Shown here piece by piece: positions 17,209 through 25,813 of a DNA stretch of 56,210 nucleotides (the first letter of the stretch is position 1; each line of letters begins with the position of its first letter). Location: NCBI GenBank assembly GCA_900541015.1, contig UQIB01000016.1:1-56210 (forward strand), in the 5' to 3' direction. A program made the translations under genes and the position numbers. The stretch is from an uncultured Collinsella sp. Its GTDB lineage: Bacteria; Actinomycetota; Coriobacteriia; Coriobacteriales; Coriobacteriaceae. Under the pieces are notes generated by a model that was not told the DNA's origin, did no database searches, and worked only from the letters and a program-made list of their open reading frames with translations.

Positions 17209-17214
17209 TACCAT
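17209..17214 (+). promoter_or_regulatory. Candidate -10 box of the cobalamin-controlled transcript
   Basis: TACCAT preceded by TGC (extended -10). A start near 17221 would put the whole cobalamin aptamer in a 5' leader of about 250 nucleotides. No good -35 box is seen. Confidence 0.4.
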
Positions 17215-17217
17215 ACT

Positions 17218-17430
17218 GACAGTAATAATCGATGGCCTAGATGGTGGTGCGGAGACGCACGAATGCGCGGCTTTCCTGCGCGTTTGGGAGAATCGGGGTG
17301 CAAATCCCCGGCTGTACCAGTAACCGTAATTCCTTATGTCTCGGGAGAATCGTGTCGCAGATCGGACGACGCGCCCGGGCCGGCAAGGTTAAGTCGGATC
17401 GCCTCCCATCTTGCACGCGGCCGCGGCGTA
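17218..17430 (+). ncRNA. Cobalamin riboswitch
   Basis: The leader contains the hallmark cobalamin-aptamer core: GGGAGAATCGGGGTGCAAAT then CCCCGGCTGTACCAGTAACC, followed by variable arms and the closing AAGTCGGATCGCCTCCC at about 17390-17407. The order and spacing fit the class. It lies directly upstream of the giant DUF4430 surface-protein gene, whose AAGGAGG is 30-40 bases after the aptamer, so adenosyl- or other cobalamin should repress this gene pair when plentiful. Whether control is by termination or by sequestering the ribosome-binding site cannot be told; no T-tract terminator is seen between aptamer and gene, which favours translation control. Confidence 0.9.
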
Positions 17431-17473
17431 TGCCGCCGGTACGCGTTGGGCTCTGGAGGGAAGGAGGACCCCG

Positions 17474-20400
17474 ATGGGGGAACTCGAGCGCAACATGCGC
17501 GATGACGTGGGGCAGCCGCATGGTAACGCCTCAAGTACAGACAATGGGGGACAAATGGATATGTTTGAGGACGAGCGCAAGCGCGCCTCGTTGCGTCGCC
17601 ATGGGGCGATCGCGCGCGGCGTAGCCAAGCGCGGCCTGGTGGCATTCCTGGCCTTCGCGATGGCATTCAGCACCACGCCGGCCCAGCTTTGGGCCGATGG
17701 CGCCGAGGGCATTGCCGAGGCCGTGGCTCAGGCCACAACGCCGAGCGAGGGCGCGCAGGCCACGGACGGTGCTGCAGATACTACCGCGGCTGCTGCTGAC
17801 GCAAACGATTCGGCTGCAGGTGGCTCCTCCGAAACTGGGGATACGGGTTCGGCCGCGCCTGACAACGTGAGCGATGATGCATCGGACGACCCCGCTGCGT
17901 CAGACCCTGCTTCGGCCACCCCGGCGAGCGAGGCGTCTGACACCACCGCCGAGACCGGCGACGCGACTGCGGTGGCCAGCGAGCCCAGTGTTGCCAAGGC
18001 CGCGTCTCGTGCCGCTGCTACGTTTTCCTCGAATAATGGTGTCAGCGTCGGAAAGAGCCAGTCGCCTTCTCGTTGGGCTGGCTCTAACTTCACCGCTTTT
18101 ATCCAGAGCAATACTACGCTCTATGCGAATGTTTGGACTTCGTCCAGCAAGCGCGCCAGCGCTTCGGGCTGCACCTATCAGTGGCTTGCTGCCGACATCA
18201 GCAACAAGAGCGATGCGGACAATTCCGCGTTTGTTCCTGTCGAGGGTCAGACGGGCGCATCGATCGTTTTGGACGATGCCCTGCGCACTCAGCTTAACGG
18301 CAAGTGCCTGCGCGTACGCATTACCGATGCCAGCGGTAACGTCATCTACGGCCCGACTAAGGGCGCCAACAACCAAAAGCTGACAGCGACGAACACCATC
18401 AAGGCGCCCGTTCCTACCAAGACGGCACTGGATGCAAAGTCTTATGTCCTCATCCAGTCTTCGGCAGACGATTCGAGCTCGTATTCGTCTGTTAAGGCCG
18501 AGATGCTGAACCCTGGCACTACGCTTTGGGCGAACGCCTACGACGGCGAAGCGGTTCCCAATAAGCGTATTGCGACACAGGCCGGCTGGACCTATCAGTG
18601 GCTTGCGTCTGACGTGCGCGATGCCGAGGATTCCGCCTATCAGGCAATTCCGGGCCAGACCGCCCAGTCGCTGACGATCACGGACGAACTCGCTTCGCAA
18701 CTTGCGGGCAAGTACATTCGCGTTAAGGTTGTCGGCGATGGCCAGGAGCTGTACGGTCCGAGCAGCTCTTTCGGGACGCCCGCGTCTGTTGGCTACAATA
18801 CGCCGGGTCCTGTTGCCGCGAGTGACCAGATCGCGTTAGGCCATATCGTTCTCGCCTATAACGGCGCCGAATTTGGCGACGATTATGAGAACGTCCCCAA
18901 CGCTAACGTCGGTGACACGATTAAGGCTGCCGCCTACTACCTTAACTACGACACGCCGACTGACCTCTATGGCTCCGACAAGGTCGATTTTTCTTGGTGG
19001 GTGGCCGATTCTGCTGACGGCACGTTCGAGCAGGTTGCAACTGGTGATACCTTCACGGTTACCAAGGAGTGCGCGAACCGCTACCTCAAGGTGGTCGCTA
19101 AGGCCAAGAAGGGTATCCCCGGCTCCGATAGCTGTGAGACCAAGGCGGGCCGCATTCTGCCCAAGGGCGCGACGACGCTCGATTCAGTTGCATTTACCAA
19201 TGCGAGCAAGGGCGCCAAGGACACTGGCTCTACGATTGAGGCGTGCGCCTACAAGGCGGTCGATTACTCGTCTGAGCCGGTTACCGAGGGCGTTACCTAC
19301 ACGTGGCGTTGGTCCTCTGTCGACCCGTCTTCCTCTGCGTTTGATGCGAAGACCGACTGGCATGTGGTCGAGGGCAAAACCGACAGCAGCTTTACGATTC
19401 CCGATGACTACGCCAAGCGCTGGGTGAGCGTGTCGGCCACTGCGGGCGATAACACCGTAGAGGCGACTACTGCTGTGGCCGTTAAGGCCGCAGGCTCGCA
19501 CGAGCTGTTCCTGACGTATCTCAAAAAGATCGTCGGCGATCAGAGCGATGACGCCAAGTTTGTCTACAAGAGTGGCGAAAAGATCGGTGTTACTGCATTC
19601 GAGAAGACGTCTGCAGGAACAAAGGGTGCCGAGCTTACATCTGATCAACTGACGTATACGTGGCAGATTGCCGATAGCGCCCAGGGTCCGTTCACGACGC
19701 TGACGGATGAGAACGCGCACAGGCCGTCGTTCGTAATTTCGCAAAAGTACGTCGGCAAGTACCTCAAGTGCATCGTCGACGGTGGCTACAACACCGACTA
19801 TGCCTCCACGCGTTATGCCATCGTCAAGGGCGAAGATGCCAAGGCGTATACCCTGACATCGGTTAATGTCGCTTCGAGCGGCAACCTTGCACAGGTCGGC
19901 GGAACGCTTACCCCTACTGCCAATTACATGGCAACGGGCGATTGGGGCGATTACGAGACGGCACTCCCCGAGGGCTCCCTCGTCGATTACCGCTGGTATC
20001 TCGCCGATGACGCTGAGGGCACAAATGCCCACGAGCTGTTTGGCGCCGACGAAACGACCGGCGCGATCACGCTTCCCGCCTCGGCTGAGGGCAAATACGC
20101 CTATGTCGTGGCAAACGCCGGCAACAACGATGTCAAGAGCACCGCTTGGCTCGTTAATTCTTCCGACGAAAAGTCTCTTTCCGTTAACGTCAGGGTTGTA
20201 GGCGTAAGCAAGCACGATGTCGGTCAGTCCTATGACCTTGTGGACTGGGTGCCGACGGCCTCGTTTGAGTGGTCGAGTACCCAAAAAATGTCTGCCTGGG
20301 ACATCTTTGCCAAGGTGCTTGACGACGCCGGCTATAGCTATAGCACGGACGGCGGCGTTCCCTATTCGGTTACGAACCCCGATAAGTCCCAGACGCTCGC

Positions 20401-23400
20401 GATGGAAAACACGGCGTCCGGCTATAAGTACTGGCGTTTTGATATTAATGGCAAGGCTGCCAACTCTTATGCCACGGGCTACTACCCGAGCGATGGCGAC
20501 ACGCTCGAGCTGGTGTACGAGGATCCCACGGGCACGGTTTCCACGCAGGTTTCCGCGACGTGTTCGGTCGTCGGCACCGACGCCAAGGGTGCTCAGCAGA
20601 CCTGGGCCGCCGCTCAGAGCATTACGCTGAAGAAGGGCTCGACCGCGGCCGACCTCTCCGAGCAGCTCTTCAAGCAGACCGGCCTCAAGGCCGACTACGA
20701 CCCCAACGGCTCCTGGGGCTGGGCGCTCAATTCGATCACGTCGCCCTTCGACTCCGGCCGCACGCTCGCCTACGACCCGACGACCGAAGCGTACTGGCAG
20801 CTGTTCATCAACGGCAAGTCCTCCATGGTCGGCGCCGGCGGCTACACGCTCAAGGCCGGCGACTCCGTCGTCTGGTACTACTCGAAGTACAACGACCCCG
20901 CTCCTGCCGATCAGCTTTCGGTAAGCTGCACCGTTATCGGCCAGGATGCTTCGGGCGCCCGGCAGACGTGGGCACAGCCTACGACAGCTCTCGTGGACGA
21001 GGGAACAACCGCTGCTGACCTTTCCGAGCAGATCTTTAAAAAGTCTGGCATTGGCGCCAAAACGGGGGAGAGCTCGTTTGGCTGGTATCTCGAGTCGCTG
21101 ACCTCGCCGTTCGAAAAGAACGTGACCCTCTCGAGCGAGAAGGTTGACGAAAACACCTGGAAATATTGGCAGTTCTTTGTCAATGGCAAGCCTGTTGATG
21201 TTGGTGCGGGCGCCTATACGCTTAAGGCAAGCGACGAGATTGCTTGGGTCTATGGCTCCGACGGCACCATGCCTGGTCAGGTCTCCGTTTCGATGGAGAT
21301 CATCGGCAAGAAGGACGATAAGGCTCAGCGCTGGACTGATCCTTCGATGCAGGTGTTCGTTGAGGGCACGACGATTAAGGATGCATCTGCTGCTTATTTC
21401 GATGCCCTGGGCATTGATTCCGTGATGCTCAATGATGGCGGCTATTGGAATGTCCATAGCCTCGTGTCCCCGCTTGATGGCACAAAGCTGACGGGCTCCT
21501 GGTCGTTCTTTGTAAACGGGGACCCCGGGACTCAGCTCGATGGTGACTACGCGCTCAAGTCGGGCGACAAGATCGTCTGGGCATATGCTGCCGGCGACAC
21601 GGTGCCCAATCCTGACGAAATCGTCGTGGATCCGAGCGCTTCGCGCCCGACCGATTGGAAAGCCGACTGGAACGGCAATTCCAATGCGGTGGTCGAGAAC
21701 GTGTCCACCCCTACGGGCGCGCTGGCAAGCTCTTGGACGTTCGATTGGAAGGCCTACTCGGGCGCCACGTATCCCAACGCGAGCGAGCCGATTGTCGTAA
21801 ACGGCAACGTGTATCTCGCCGTCAACAAGCGCTTGCTTAAGATCGACGCAGAGTCGGGCAAGGTGCTTGCCGAGTCGAACCTTAAGACTACGATTGGCTA
21901 CACGACGCGTCCGATTTATACGAACGGCTTGGTCATCGTCCCGCTCGATGGCGGTGCGGTCCAGGCTCTGACGGCCGATACGCTCACGACGGTTTGGGTT
22001 ACCGACCCTGTGAGCAAAACTGCTCAGTCGAATTCTCAGCTGACGGTCGATGGCAACTATCTCTATGTCGGCACCGTTGATGTCGACTATGGTAAGGGCG
22101 TGTATAACAACGGCCATCTGACGCGCATCAATATCCTGACCGGTGCCGTTTCCTGGCAGCACGTCAACGCCGATGAGGGTTATTACTGGACGGGTGCTAC
22201 CGTGGGTGACGGCTTTATTCTGGTTCCCACCAGCGCCGGTACCGTTGAGATGCTCGGCAAGTCTTCGGGCGCTGTGCTTGGAAGCGTTTCCGTTGGGGCT
22301 ATCGTTAACTCCTCCTGTGTGCTCTCCGCCGACGGTAGCCATGCTTATCTGATTTCGCGCGATGGCAAGCTGCACGTTTTGGCGATTTCTGACGGTAGTT
22401 CGCGTGGTGCGGATGCCGCTTCGCGCATTTCCGAAGAGCGCGTCGTCGACCTGGGTCTTACGGGATGCGCCTGCATGCCTACGCTGTATGGCAACAAGCT
22501 GATTGTCGGCGGCGAGGTTTCCGGTGGCTCTGCGCTGGCGATTGTCGACCTTGATAATGACTTTGCTACGACGTTGGTTTCATCTGCTGATGGCTCCGCG
22601 CTTCCCATCGGCGGCATCAAGGGTGCACCGCTCGTGAGCGCCCAGGCAGATGGCACGTATGTCTACTTCACGGTTAACTACGGTGCGACTTCCGACTATG
22701 TGAACTACACCTCGGGCGGCGGTGTCTATCGCTACAAGCTGGGTGACGCGCAGGCGACCGGTGCGTTTAGCGCAACGGGACACAACAACTACTGCGACTC
22801 GCCGATTGCCTGCGACGCCAAGGGCAACCTCTACTACATCAACGATTCCGGCACGTTGTTCAAGCTGAATGGTGGCGTTAAGGTCTCGTTCGAGACTGGC
22901 GATGGTTCCAAGGTCGATTTCCAGACTACGGCCGACGGCAAGCTGGTTAAGCCTGCCGATCCGACGCGTGAGGGCTACACCTTCGGTGGCTGGTACACCG
23001 ATGAGGCTTGCACGGAGGCGTATGACTTCAGCACGCCGGTGACGGCCGATATGACGCTGTATGCCAAGTGGACCAAGAACGCCGTTAACCCTGACGGCAA
23101 TGGCGGTTCTGGCTCTAACGGTGGCAGCGGCTCCGGCACTGGTGCTGGTACCGGCACGGGCGCTGGCGCGGGCACTGGCTCCGGCTCGAAGGGTGGCGCT
23201 GTCGCCCCGGGTCAGAAGCCGGTGACCAAGACGACGGTGTCGACCAAGACCGGGACCAAGGACAACAAGTCCGACAAGAAGGACTCCGACAAGGCATCCG
23301 CTTCCACGACCACTGCCAAGAAGTCCACTGAGGCTTCCGCGCAGGAGTCTGGCCTCAACCCGCTCGCTATTGTCGGCATCGCGGCCGGCGTGATCGGCCT

Positions 23401-23461
23401 CGCGCTCATCGCCGTCTTCATGCTGACCAAGCGCGGCAAGGGTGACGGTAATGCCCGATAA
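17474..23461 (+). CDS. Giant cobalamin-regulated surface protein: Ig-like repeats, four DUF4430 domains, beta-propeller, InlB-type repeat
   Basis: 1995 residues from the ATG at 17474 (AAGGAGG upstream). Order: long basic N-region and signal peptide (about 37-75, ending near AQLWA); Ala/Thr/Asp-rich linker (76-185); six tandem Ig-like units of 105-145 residues, each with a Y-T/S-W/Y-x-W core and a late KYLKV-like strand (190-899); four tandem DUF4430-type domains (902-1023, 1023-1145, 1146-1268, 1269-1380), each ending with NGK...Y-LK-GD--VW-Y; a PQQ-like beta-propeller (about 1390-1803); an InlB/Flg_new-type repeat with GYTFGGWY (1803-1871); a Gly/Ser/Lys linker; and a C-terminal membrane helix (1961-1986) with a basic tail, no LPXTG. 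DUF4430 is, as I recall, related to the C-terminal domain of transcobalamin and intrinsic factor. With the riboswitch in front, extracellular corrinoid binding is the best inference. Confidence 0.85.
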   Translation: MGELERNMRDDVGQPHGNASSTDNGGQMDMFEDERKRASLRRHGAIARGVAKRGLVAFLAFAMAFSTTPAQLWADGAEGIAEAVAQATTPSEGAQATDGAADTTAAAADANDSAAGGSSETGDTGSAAPDNVSDDASDDPAASDPASATPASEASDTTAETGDATAVASEPSVAKAASRAAATFSSNNGVSVGKSQSPSRWAGSNFTAFIQSNTTLYANVWTSSSKRASASGCTYQWLAADISNKSDADNSAFVPVEGQTGASIVLDDALRTQLNGKCLRVRITDASGNVIYGPTKGANNQKLTATNTIKAPVPTKTALDAKSYVLIQSSADDSSSYSSVKAEMLNPGTTLWANAYDGEAVPNKRIATQAGWTYQWLASDVRDAEDSAYQAIPGQTAQSLTITDELASQLAGKYIRVKVVGDGQELYGPSSSFGTPASVGYNTPGPVAASDQIALGHIVLAYNGAEFGDDYENVPNANVGDTIKAAAYYLNYDTPTDLYGSDKVDFSWWVADSADGTFEQVATGDTFTVTKECANRYLKVVAKAKKGIPGSDSCETKAGRILPKGATTLDSVAFTNASKGAKDTGSTIEACAYKAVDYSSEPVTEGVTYTWRWSSVDPSSSAFDAKTDWHVVEGKTDSSFTIPDDYAKRWVSVSATAGDNTVEATTAVAVKAAGSHELFLTYLKKIVGDQSDDAKFVYKSGEKIGVTAFEKTSAGTKGAELTSDQLTYTWQIADSAQGPFTTLTDENAHRPSFVISQKYVGKYLKCIVDGGYNTDYASTRYAIVKGEDAKAYTLTSVNVASSGNLAQVGGTLTPTANYMATGDWGDYETALPEGSLVDYRWYLADDAEGTNAHELFGADETTGAITLPASAEGKYAYVVANAGNNDVKSTAWLVNSSDEKSLSVNVRVVGVSKHDVGQSYDLVDWVPTASFEWSSTQKMSAWDIFAKVLDDAGYSYSTDGGVPYSVTNPDKSQTLAMENTASGYKYWRFDINGKAANSYATGYYPSDGDTLELVYEDPTGTVSTQVSATCSVVGTDAKGAQQTWAAAQSITLKKGSTAADLSEQLFKQTGLKADYDPNGSWGWALNSITSPFDSGRTLAYDPTTEAYWQLFINGKSSMVGAGGYTLKAGDSVVWYYSKYNDPAPADQLSVSCTVIGQDASGARQTWAQPTTALVDEGTTAADLSEQIFKKSGIGAKTGESSFGWYLESLTSPFEKNVTLSSEKVDENTWKYWQFFVNGKPVDVGAGAYTLKASDEIAWVYGSDGTMPGQVSVSMEIIGKKDDKAQRWTDPSMQVFVEGTTIKDASAAYFDALGIDSVMLNDGGYWNVHSLVSPLDGTKLTGSWSFFVNGDPGTQLDGDYALKSGDKIVWAYAAGDTVPNPDEIVVDPSASRPTDWKADWNGNSNAVVENVSTPTGALASSWTFDWKAYSGATYPNASEPIVVNGNVYLAVNKRLLKIDAESGKVLAESNLKTTIGYTTRPIYTNGLVIVPLDGGAVQALTADTLTTVWVTDPVSKTAQSNSQLTVDGNYLYVGTVDVDYGKGVYNNGHLTRINILTGAVSWQHVNADEGYYWTGATVGDGFILVPTSAGTVEMLGKSSGAVLGSVSVGAIVNSSCVLSADGSHAYLISRDGKLHVLAISDGSSRGADAASRISEERVVDLGLTGCACMPTLYGNKLIVGGEVSGGSALAIVDLDNDFATTLVSSADGSALPIGGIKGAPLVSAQADGTYVYFTVNYGATSDYVNYTSGGGVYRYKLGDAQATGAFSATGHNNYCDSPIACDAKGNLYYINDSGTLFKLNGGVKVSFETGDGSKVDFQTTADGKLVKPADPTREGYTFGGWYTDEACTEAYDFSTPVTADMTLYAKWTKNAVNPDGNGGSGSNGGSGSGTGAGTGTGAGAGTGSGSKGGAVAPGQKPVTKTTVSTKTGTKDNKSDKKDSDKASASTTTAKKSTEASAQESGLNPLAIVGIAAGVIGLALIAVFMLTKRGKGDGNAR

Positions 23462-24353
23462 GCCCAAGGAGACCAACGGGCAGCAGCCCGACTCCTCGTT
23501 TATCCAGCTCGACGATGCAAAGCAAAAGGGCGCCGCTTCGGCGGCGTCCGCCCCGCGGCGCAAGGCACTTGTCGGCGTTTTTACGGCTGCTTGCGTTGCC
23601 CTGATTGTCGTCTCGCTGGGGTTTGTCCATCCCTCCACAAGCGGTGCCTGGTCCATCGACTGGATCGTTCAGGCCGTGACGGGGGAGAGCGTCGTTGCCA
23701 ACGACGCCAGGGGAGCTGGCTCGGCTGCTGCTTCTGGCAAAGCTGACTCTAAGAACTCCAAGGCTTCGGGCGATGCGAAAGATAAGTCCAAGGACTCGGG
23801 TGACGCCAAGGGCGATTCCGAGTCTTCGAACAAGAGCTCGGATAAAAACTCGGATGGCAAAAAGTCTGAAGACCAGCGTGGCAAGAAGTCTGGCGATGTA
23901 TCGGCTGCTCAGAATACCGAAACTGCCGATACTTCTAACACGTCTGGTGGTACCTCTTCGGGCGGCGGCCAATCGTCTGGCGGCGCCTCTGCTTCTAACG
24001 GCGGAACCGCCTCCTCGGGCGGCCAGGGCGGCACGCAGGAGCCCAGTTACGTCACGGTGACGGTTGCGGTCACATCGAGCGTCGTGGGCAATCCTGTGTC
24101 CGCCGGCGGCACCTATACCTTTAACGAAGGTGCCACCGTCTACGACGCCCTATGCGCGCTCGGGCTTTCCGTCAACGCACACGGCTCATCGTACGGCACG
24201 TATGTCGCCGCGATCGGCGGTTTGGCCGAGAAGCAGTATGGCGGCACGAGCGGTTGGATGTACTCTGTCAACGGCTCGACGCCCATGACGGCCTGCAGCA
24301 ACTACGTTCTCTCCAACGGCGACAACGTCGTCTGGTATTACGTAACAGGCTAG
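23451..24353 (+). CDS. Membrane-anchored DUF4430 protein
   Basis: 300 residues. A short basic cytoplasmic start is followed by one membrane helix (about 39-60, KALVGVFTAACVALIVVSLG), a long Ser/Lys/Gly/Asp-rich linker (about 75-195) and a single C-terminal DUF4430 domain (about 200-300) ending VNGSTPMTACSNYVLSNGD then NVVWYYVTG, the same signature as the four domains in the upstream protein. The gene overlaps the upstream stop by 11 bases, so the two are translationally coupled and share the cobalamin riboswitch. The topology places its domain outside the cell near the membrane, fitting a second-stage acceptor that takes ligand from the long surface protein. A terminator follows. Confidence 0.85.
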   Translation: MPDKPKETNGQQPDSSFIQLDDAKQKGAASAASAPRRKALVGVFTAACVALIVVSLGFVHPSTSGAWSIDWIVQAVTGESVVANDARGAGSAAASGKADSKNSKASGDAKDKSKDSGDAKGDSESSNKSSDKNSDGKKSEDQRGKKSGDVSAAQNTETADTSNTSGGTSSGGGQSSGGASASNGGTASSGGQGGTQEPSYVTVTVAVTSSVVGNPVSAGGTYTFNEGATVYDALCALGLSVNAHGSSYGTYVAAIGGLAEKQYGGTSGWMYSVNGSTPMTACSNYVLSNGDNVVWYYVTG

Positions 24354-24374
24354 GGATCTCAACATAACGCACGG

Positions 24375-24414
24375 AACGGGCAGCTCGGACAAACATCCAG
24401 GCCGCCCGTTTTTT
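24375..24414 (+). terminator. Intrinsic terminator of the cobalamin-regulated operon
   Basis: AACGGGC pairs with GCCCGTT, followed by TTTTTTG on the plus strand, 20 bases after the DUF4430 stop codon. Confidence 0.85.
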
Positions 24415-24423
24415 GATGCGAAT

Positions 24424-24590
24424 GGGACGGAGTTTCCCAATCAAGGCTCAACCGGAAAGCGCATCCCACTTTTGAGCTGAATTCTGGGATGCACTTTCCG
24501 GTTGGAGTTCTATTGGGAAACTGTGTCCCGTTTTGAGGTCCTATTCTGGGATGCGGTTTCCCAGGGGAGGCCCATGGGAAAGCGTGTCCC
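24424..24590. repeat. Tandem ~61-bp palindromic repeats, about 2.5 units
   Basis: Two direct units start at 24453 (GGAAAGCGCATCCC) and 24514 (GGGAAACTGTGTCCC), each with TTTTGAG, then ATTCTGGGATGC and TTTCC completing a hairpin. A half unit begins at 24576 (GGGAAAGCGTGTCCC) and another fragment at 24424 (GGGACGGAGTTTCCC). Base changes tend to keep the pairing. Confidence 0.7.
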
Positions 24591-24650
24591 ATTTCGGCAT
24601 CGTGATCCGTCTCGTGCGCCCTTATCGGCAATTATAGAAAGCTCGGCAAA

Positions 24651-24688
24651 CAAAAAACGGGCTGGAACGTGATGTCCCAGCCCGTTTT
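24651..24688 (-). terminator. Bidirectional intrinsic terminator
   Basis: AACGGGCTGG pairs with CCAGCCCGTT. The minus strand reads TTTTTTG after the stem, the plus strand TTTTGC. It ends the minus-strand GtrA gene. Confidence 0.85.
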
Positions 24689-24712
24689 GCGTTCAAGCAT
24701 ATGTTCGGCAAT

Positions 24713-25120
24713 CTACGACCTTGCGCCCTCGAGGAAGAAGCGGCGGCTAAAGTAGTTGTACCAGGTGACTAGGAACGTGGCGATGGCCTTCATGGCCTGG
24801 TAGCCGATGCTCAAAAACGTGACGCCCACAAACATGTACAGGTCGTTGAGGCCCAAACCAATCACCGACAGGATGGTGAAGATCGTGAACTCGCGCTTGC
24901 GGCTCATGCCCTCGCGGTGGTCGAACACGTACTTCATGCTGAGCCAGTAGTTGACCACGACGGACGTGATAAACGAGATCGTGGTGCTCATCAAAAAGTC
25001 GAGATGGAACAGCTCGACGAGCGCAATGAGCATGCCCCAGTCGATGCCAAAGGAGATAAGTCCCACGACAGCGAATTTGAGGAACTGCTTGGTATGAGGT
25101 TGTGCCAGTGCCTTGCGCAC
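24713..25120 (-). CDS. GtrA family membrane protein
   Basis: 135 residues with four membrane helices typical of GtrA/DPMS-like proteins, which help flip or position polyprenyl-linked sugars for cell-surface polysaccharides. The family start (QFLKFAVVGLISFGIDWG) and the mid-protein NYWLSMKYVF segment are clear. The GTG at 25120 is the best start; GGATGTG lies before it. It follows a second GtrA gene on the same strand with 219 bases between them. The two share the MKYVF-H-EGMSR-REF block, so they arose by duplication. No glycosyltransferase is next to them, so the substrate is unknown. Confidence 0.85.
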   Translation of the reverse strand: MRKALAQPHTKQFLKFAVVGLISFGIDWGMLIALVELFHLDFLMSTTISFITSVVVNYWLSMKYVFDHREGMSRKREFTIFTILSVIGLGLNDLYMFVGVTFLSIGYQAMKAIATFLVTWYNYFSRRFFLEGARS

Positions 25121-25339
25121 GTAATCACATCCAATGCGTTGACGAATCGAGCAGAGGATACTTTAGAGCTTTTGCATGGGAAACGTAAGGGCTTTGCCAA
25201 GAACTATACGAACTCGTCAAATTTGCAAGAGACAATCCGTAAACGTCCTAAATCCTTCCGTAAACGAGCAAGGCCCACGAACAACGCAGCGCTCGACGCG
25301 CGTCGTCCGTGGGCCCCGTAGTGCAACGAGGAGGTCGAG

Positions 25340-25735
25340 CTACTTGGTCTCGTCGCCCTCCAGGAAGATCTTTCGGGTCACAAAGTTGTAGACCATAACA
25401 AGCGCGGTGGCGCAAATCTTGGCGATATTGGCCTCGAGTCCCAGGCCGGCGTTGAGCGCCAGCACGATGCCGTCGTTGAGCGCCAAGCCGATCACGGACA
25501 GCACGACAAAGATGATGAACTCGCGGCGGCGGCTCATGCCCTCCTTGTGCGCAAACACGTACTTCATGCTCGCGACGTAGTTAAAGATGAGCGAGACGAT
25601 AAAGCCGCTGGTATTGGCGATCAGGATGTTAAGGCCCAGGCCGTAGTGGAGCAGATTCATGATGCCAAAGTCGATGACCGTGGCAATGACGCCGACGACG
25701 CCAAACTTCATGATCTGCGCAAGGAGCTTTTGCAT
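25340..25735 (-). CDS. GtrA family membrane protein, paralogue
   Basis: 131 residues from the ATG at 25735 (MQKLLAQIMKFGVVGVIATV), preceded by AAGGCAGG; an upstream TTG at 25798 would add an unusual tail. Four membrane helices are evident, with SMKYVFAHKEGMSRRREF shared with the neighbouring GtrA and a C-terminal FVTRKIFLEGD. It lies 78 bases after the fructose-bisphosphatase gene on the same strand. A stem-loop without a T tract (GGCCCACG with CGTGGGCC, near 25273-25316) follows the gene. Confidence 0.85.
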   Translation of the reverse strand: MQKLLAQIMKFGVVGVIATVIDFGIMNLLHYGLGLNILIANTSGFIVSLIFNYVASMKYVFAHKEGMSRRREFIIFVVLSVIGLALNDGIVLALNAGLGLEANIAKICATALVMVYNFVTRKIFLEGDETK

Positions 25736-25813
25736 GGTACCTGCCTTAGGGTGGCGCCGGGGCGCTGCGGGGATGACAAACTCAGCAAGTTTAGCCAATC
25801 CCCGCGGATGGAG

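Larger units (their letters stand above)
24354..24712. other. Intergenic region with tandem palindromic repeats and two terminators
   Basis: Between the convergent DUF4430 and GtrA genes there is no coding sequence. The stretch holds the terminator at 24375, the palindromic repeats at 24424-24590 and a second terminator at 24651. Confidence 0.75.

Noticed and set aside
19184..22375. 1063-codon open frame on the minus strand
   Set aside because: It lies wholly opposite the DUF4430 giant gene; its product is Arg/Ile/Val-rich with no domains, and results from the codon bias of the real gene.
24424..24590. CRISPR array
   Set aside because: Units are palindromic along their length, only about 2.5 in number, have no unique spacers of even size, and no cas gene is present.
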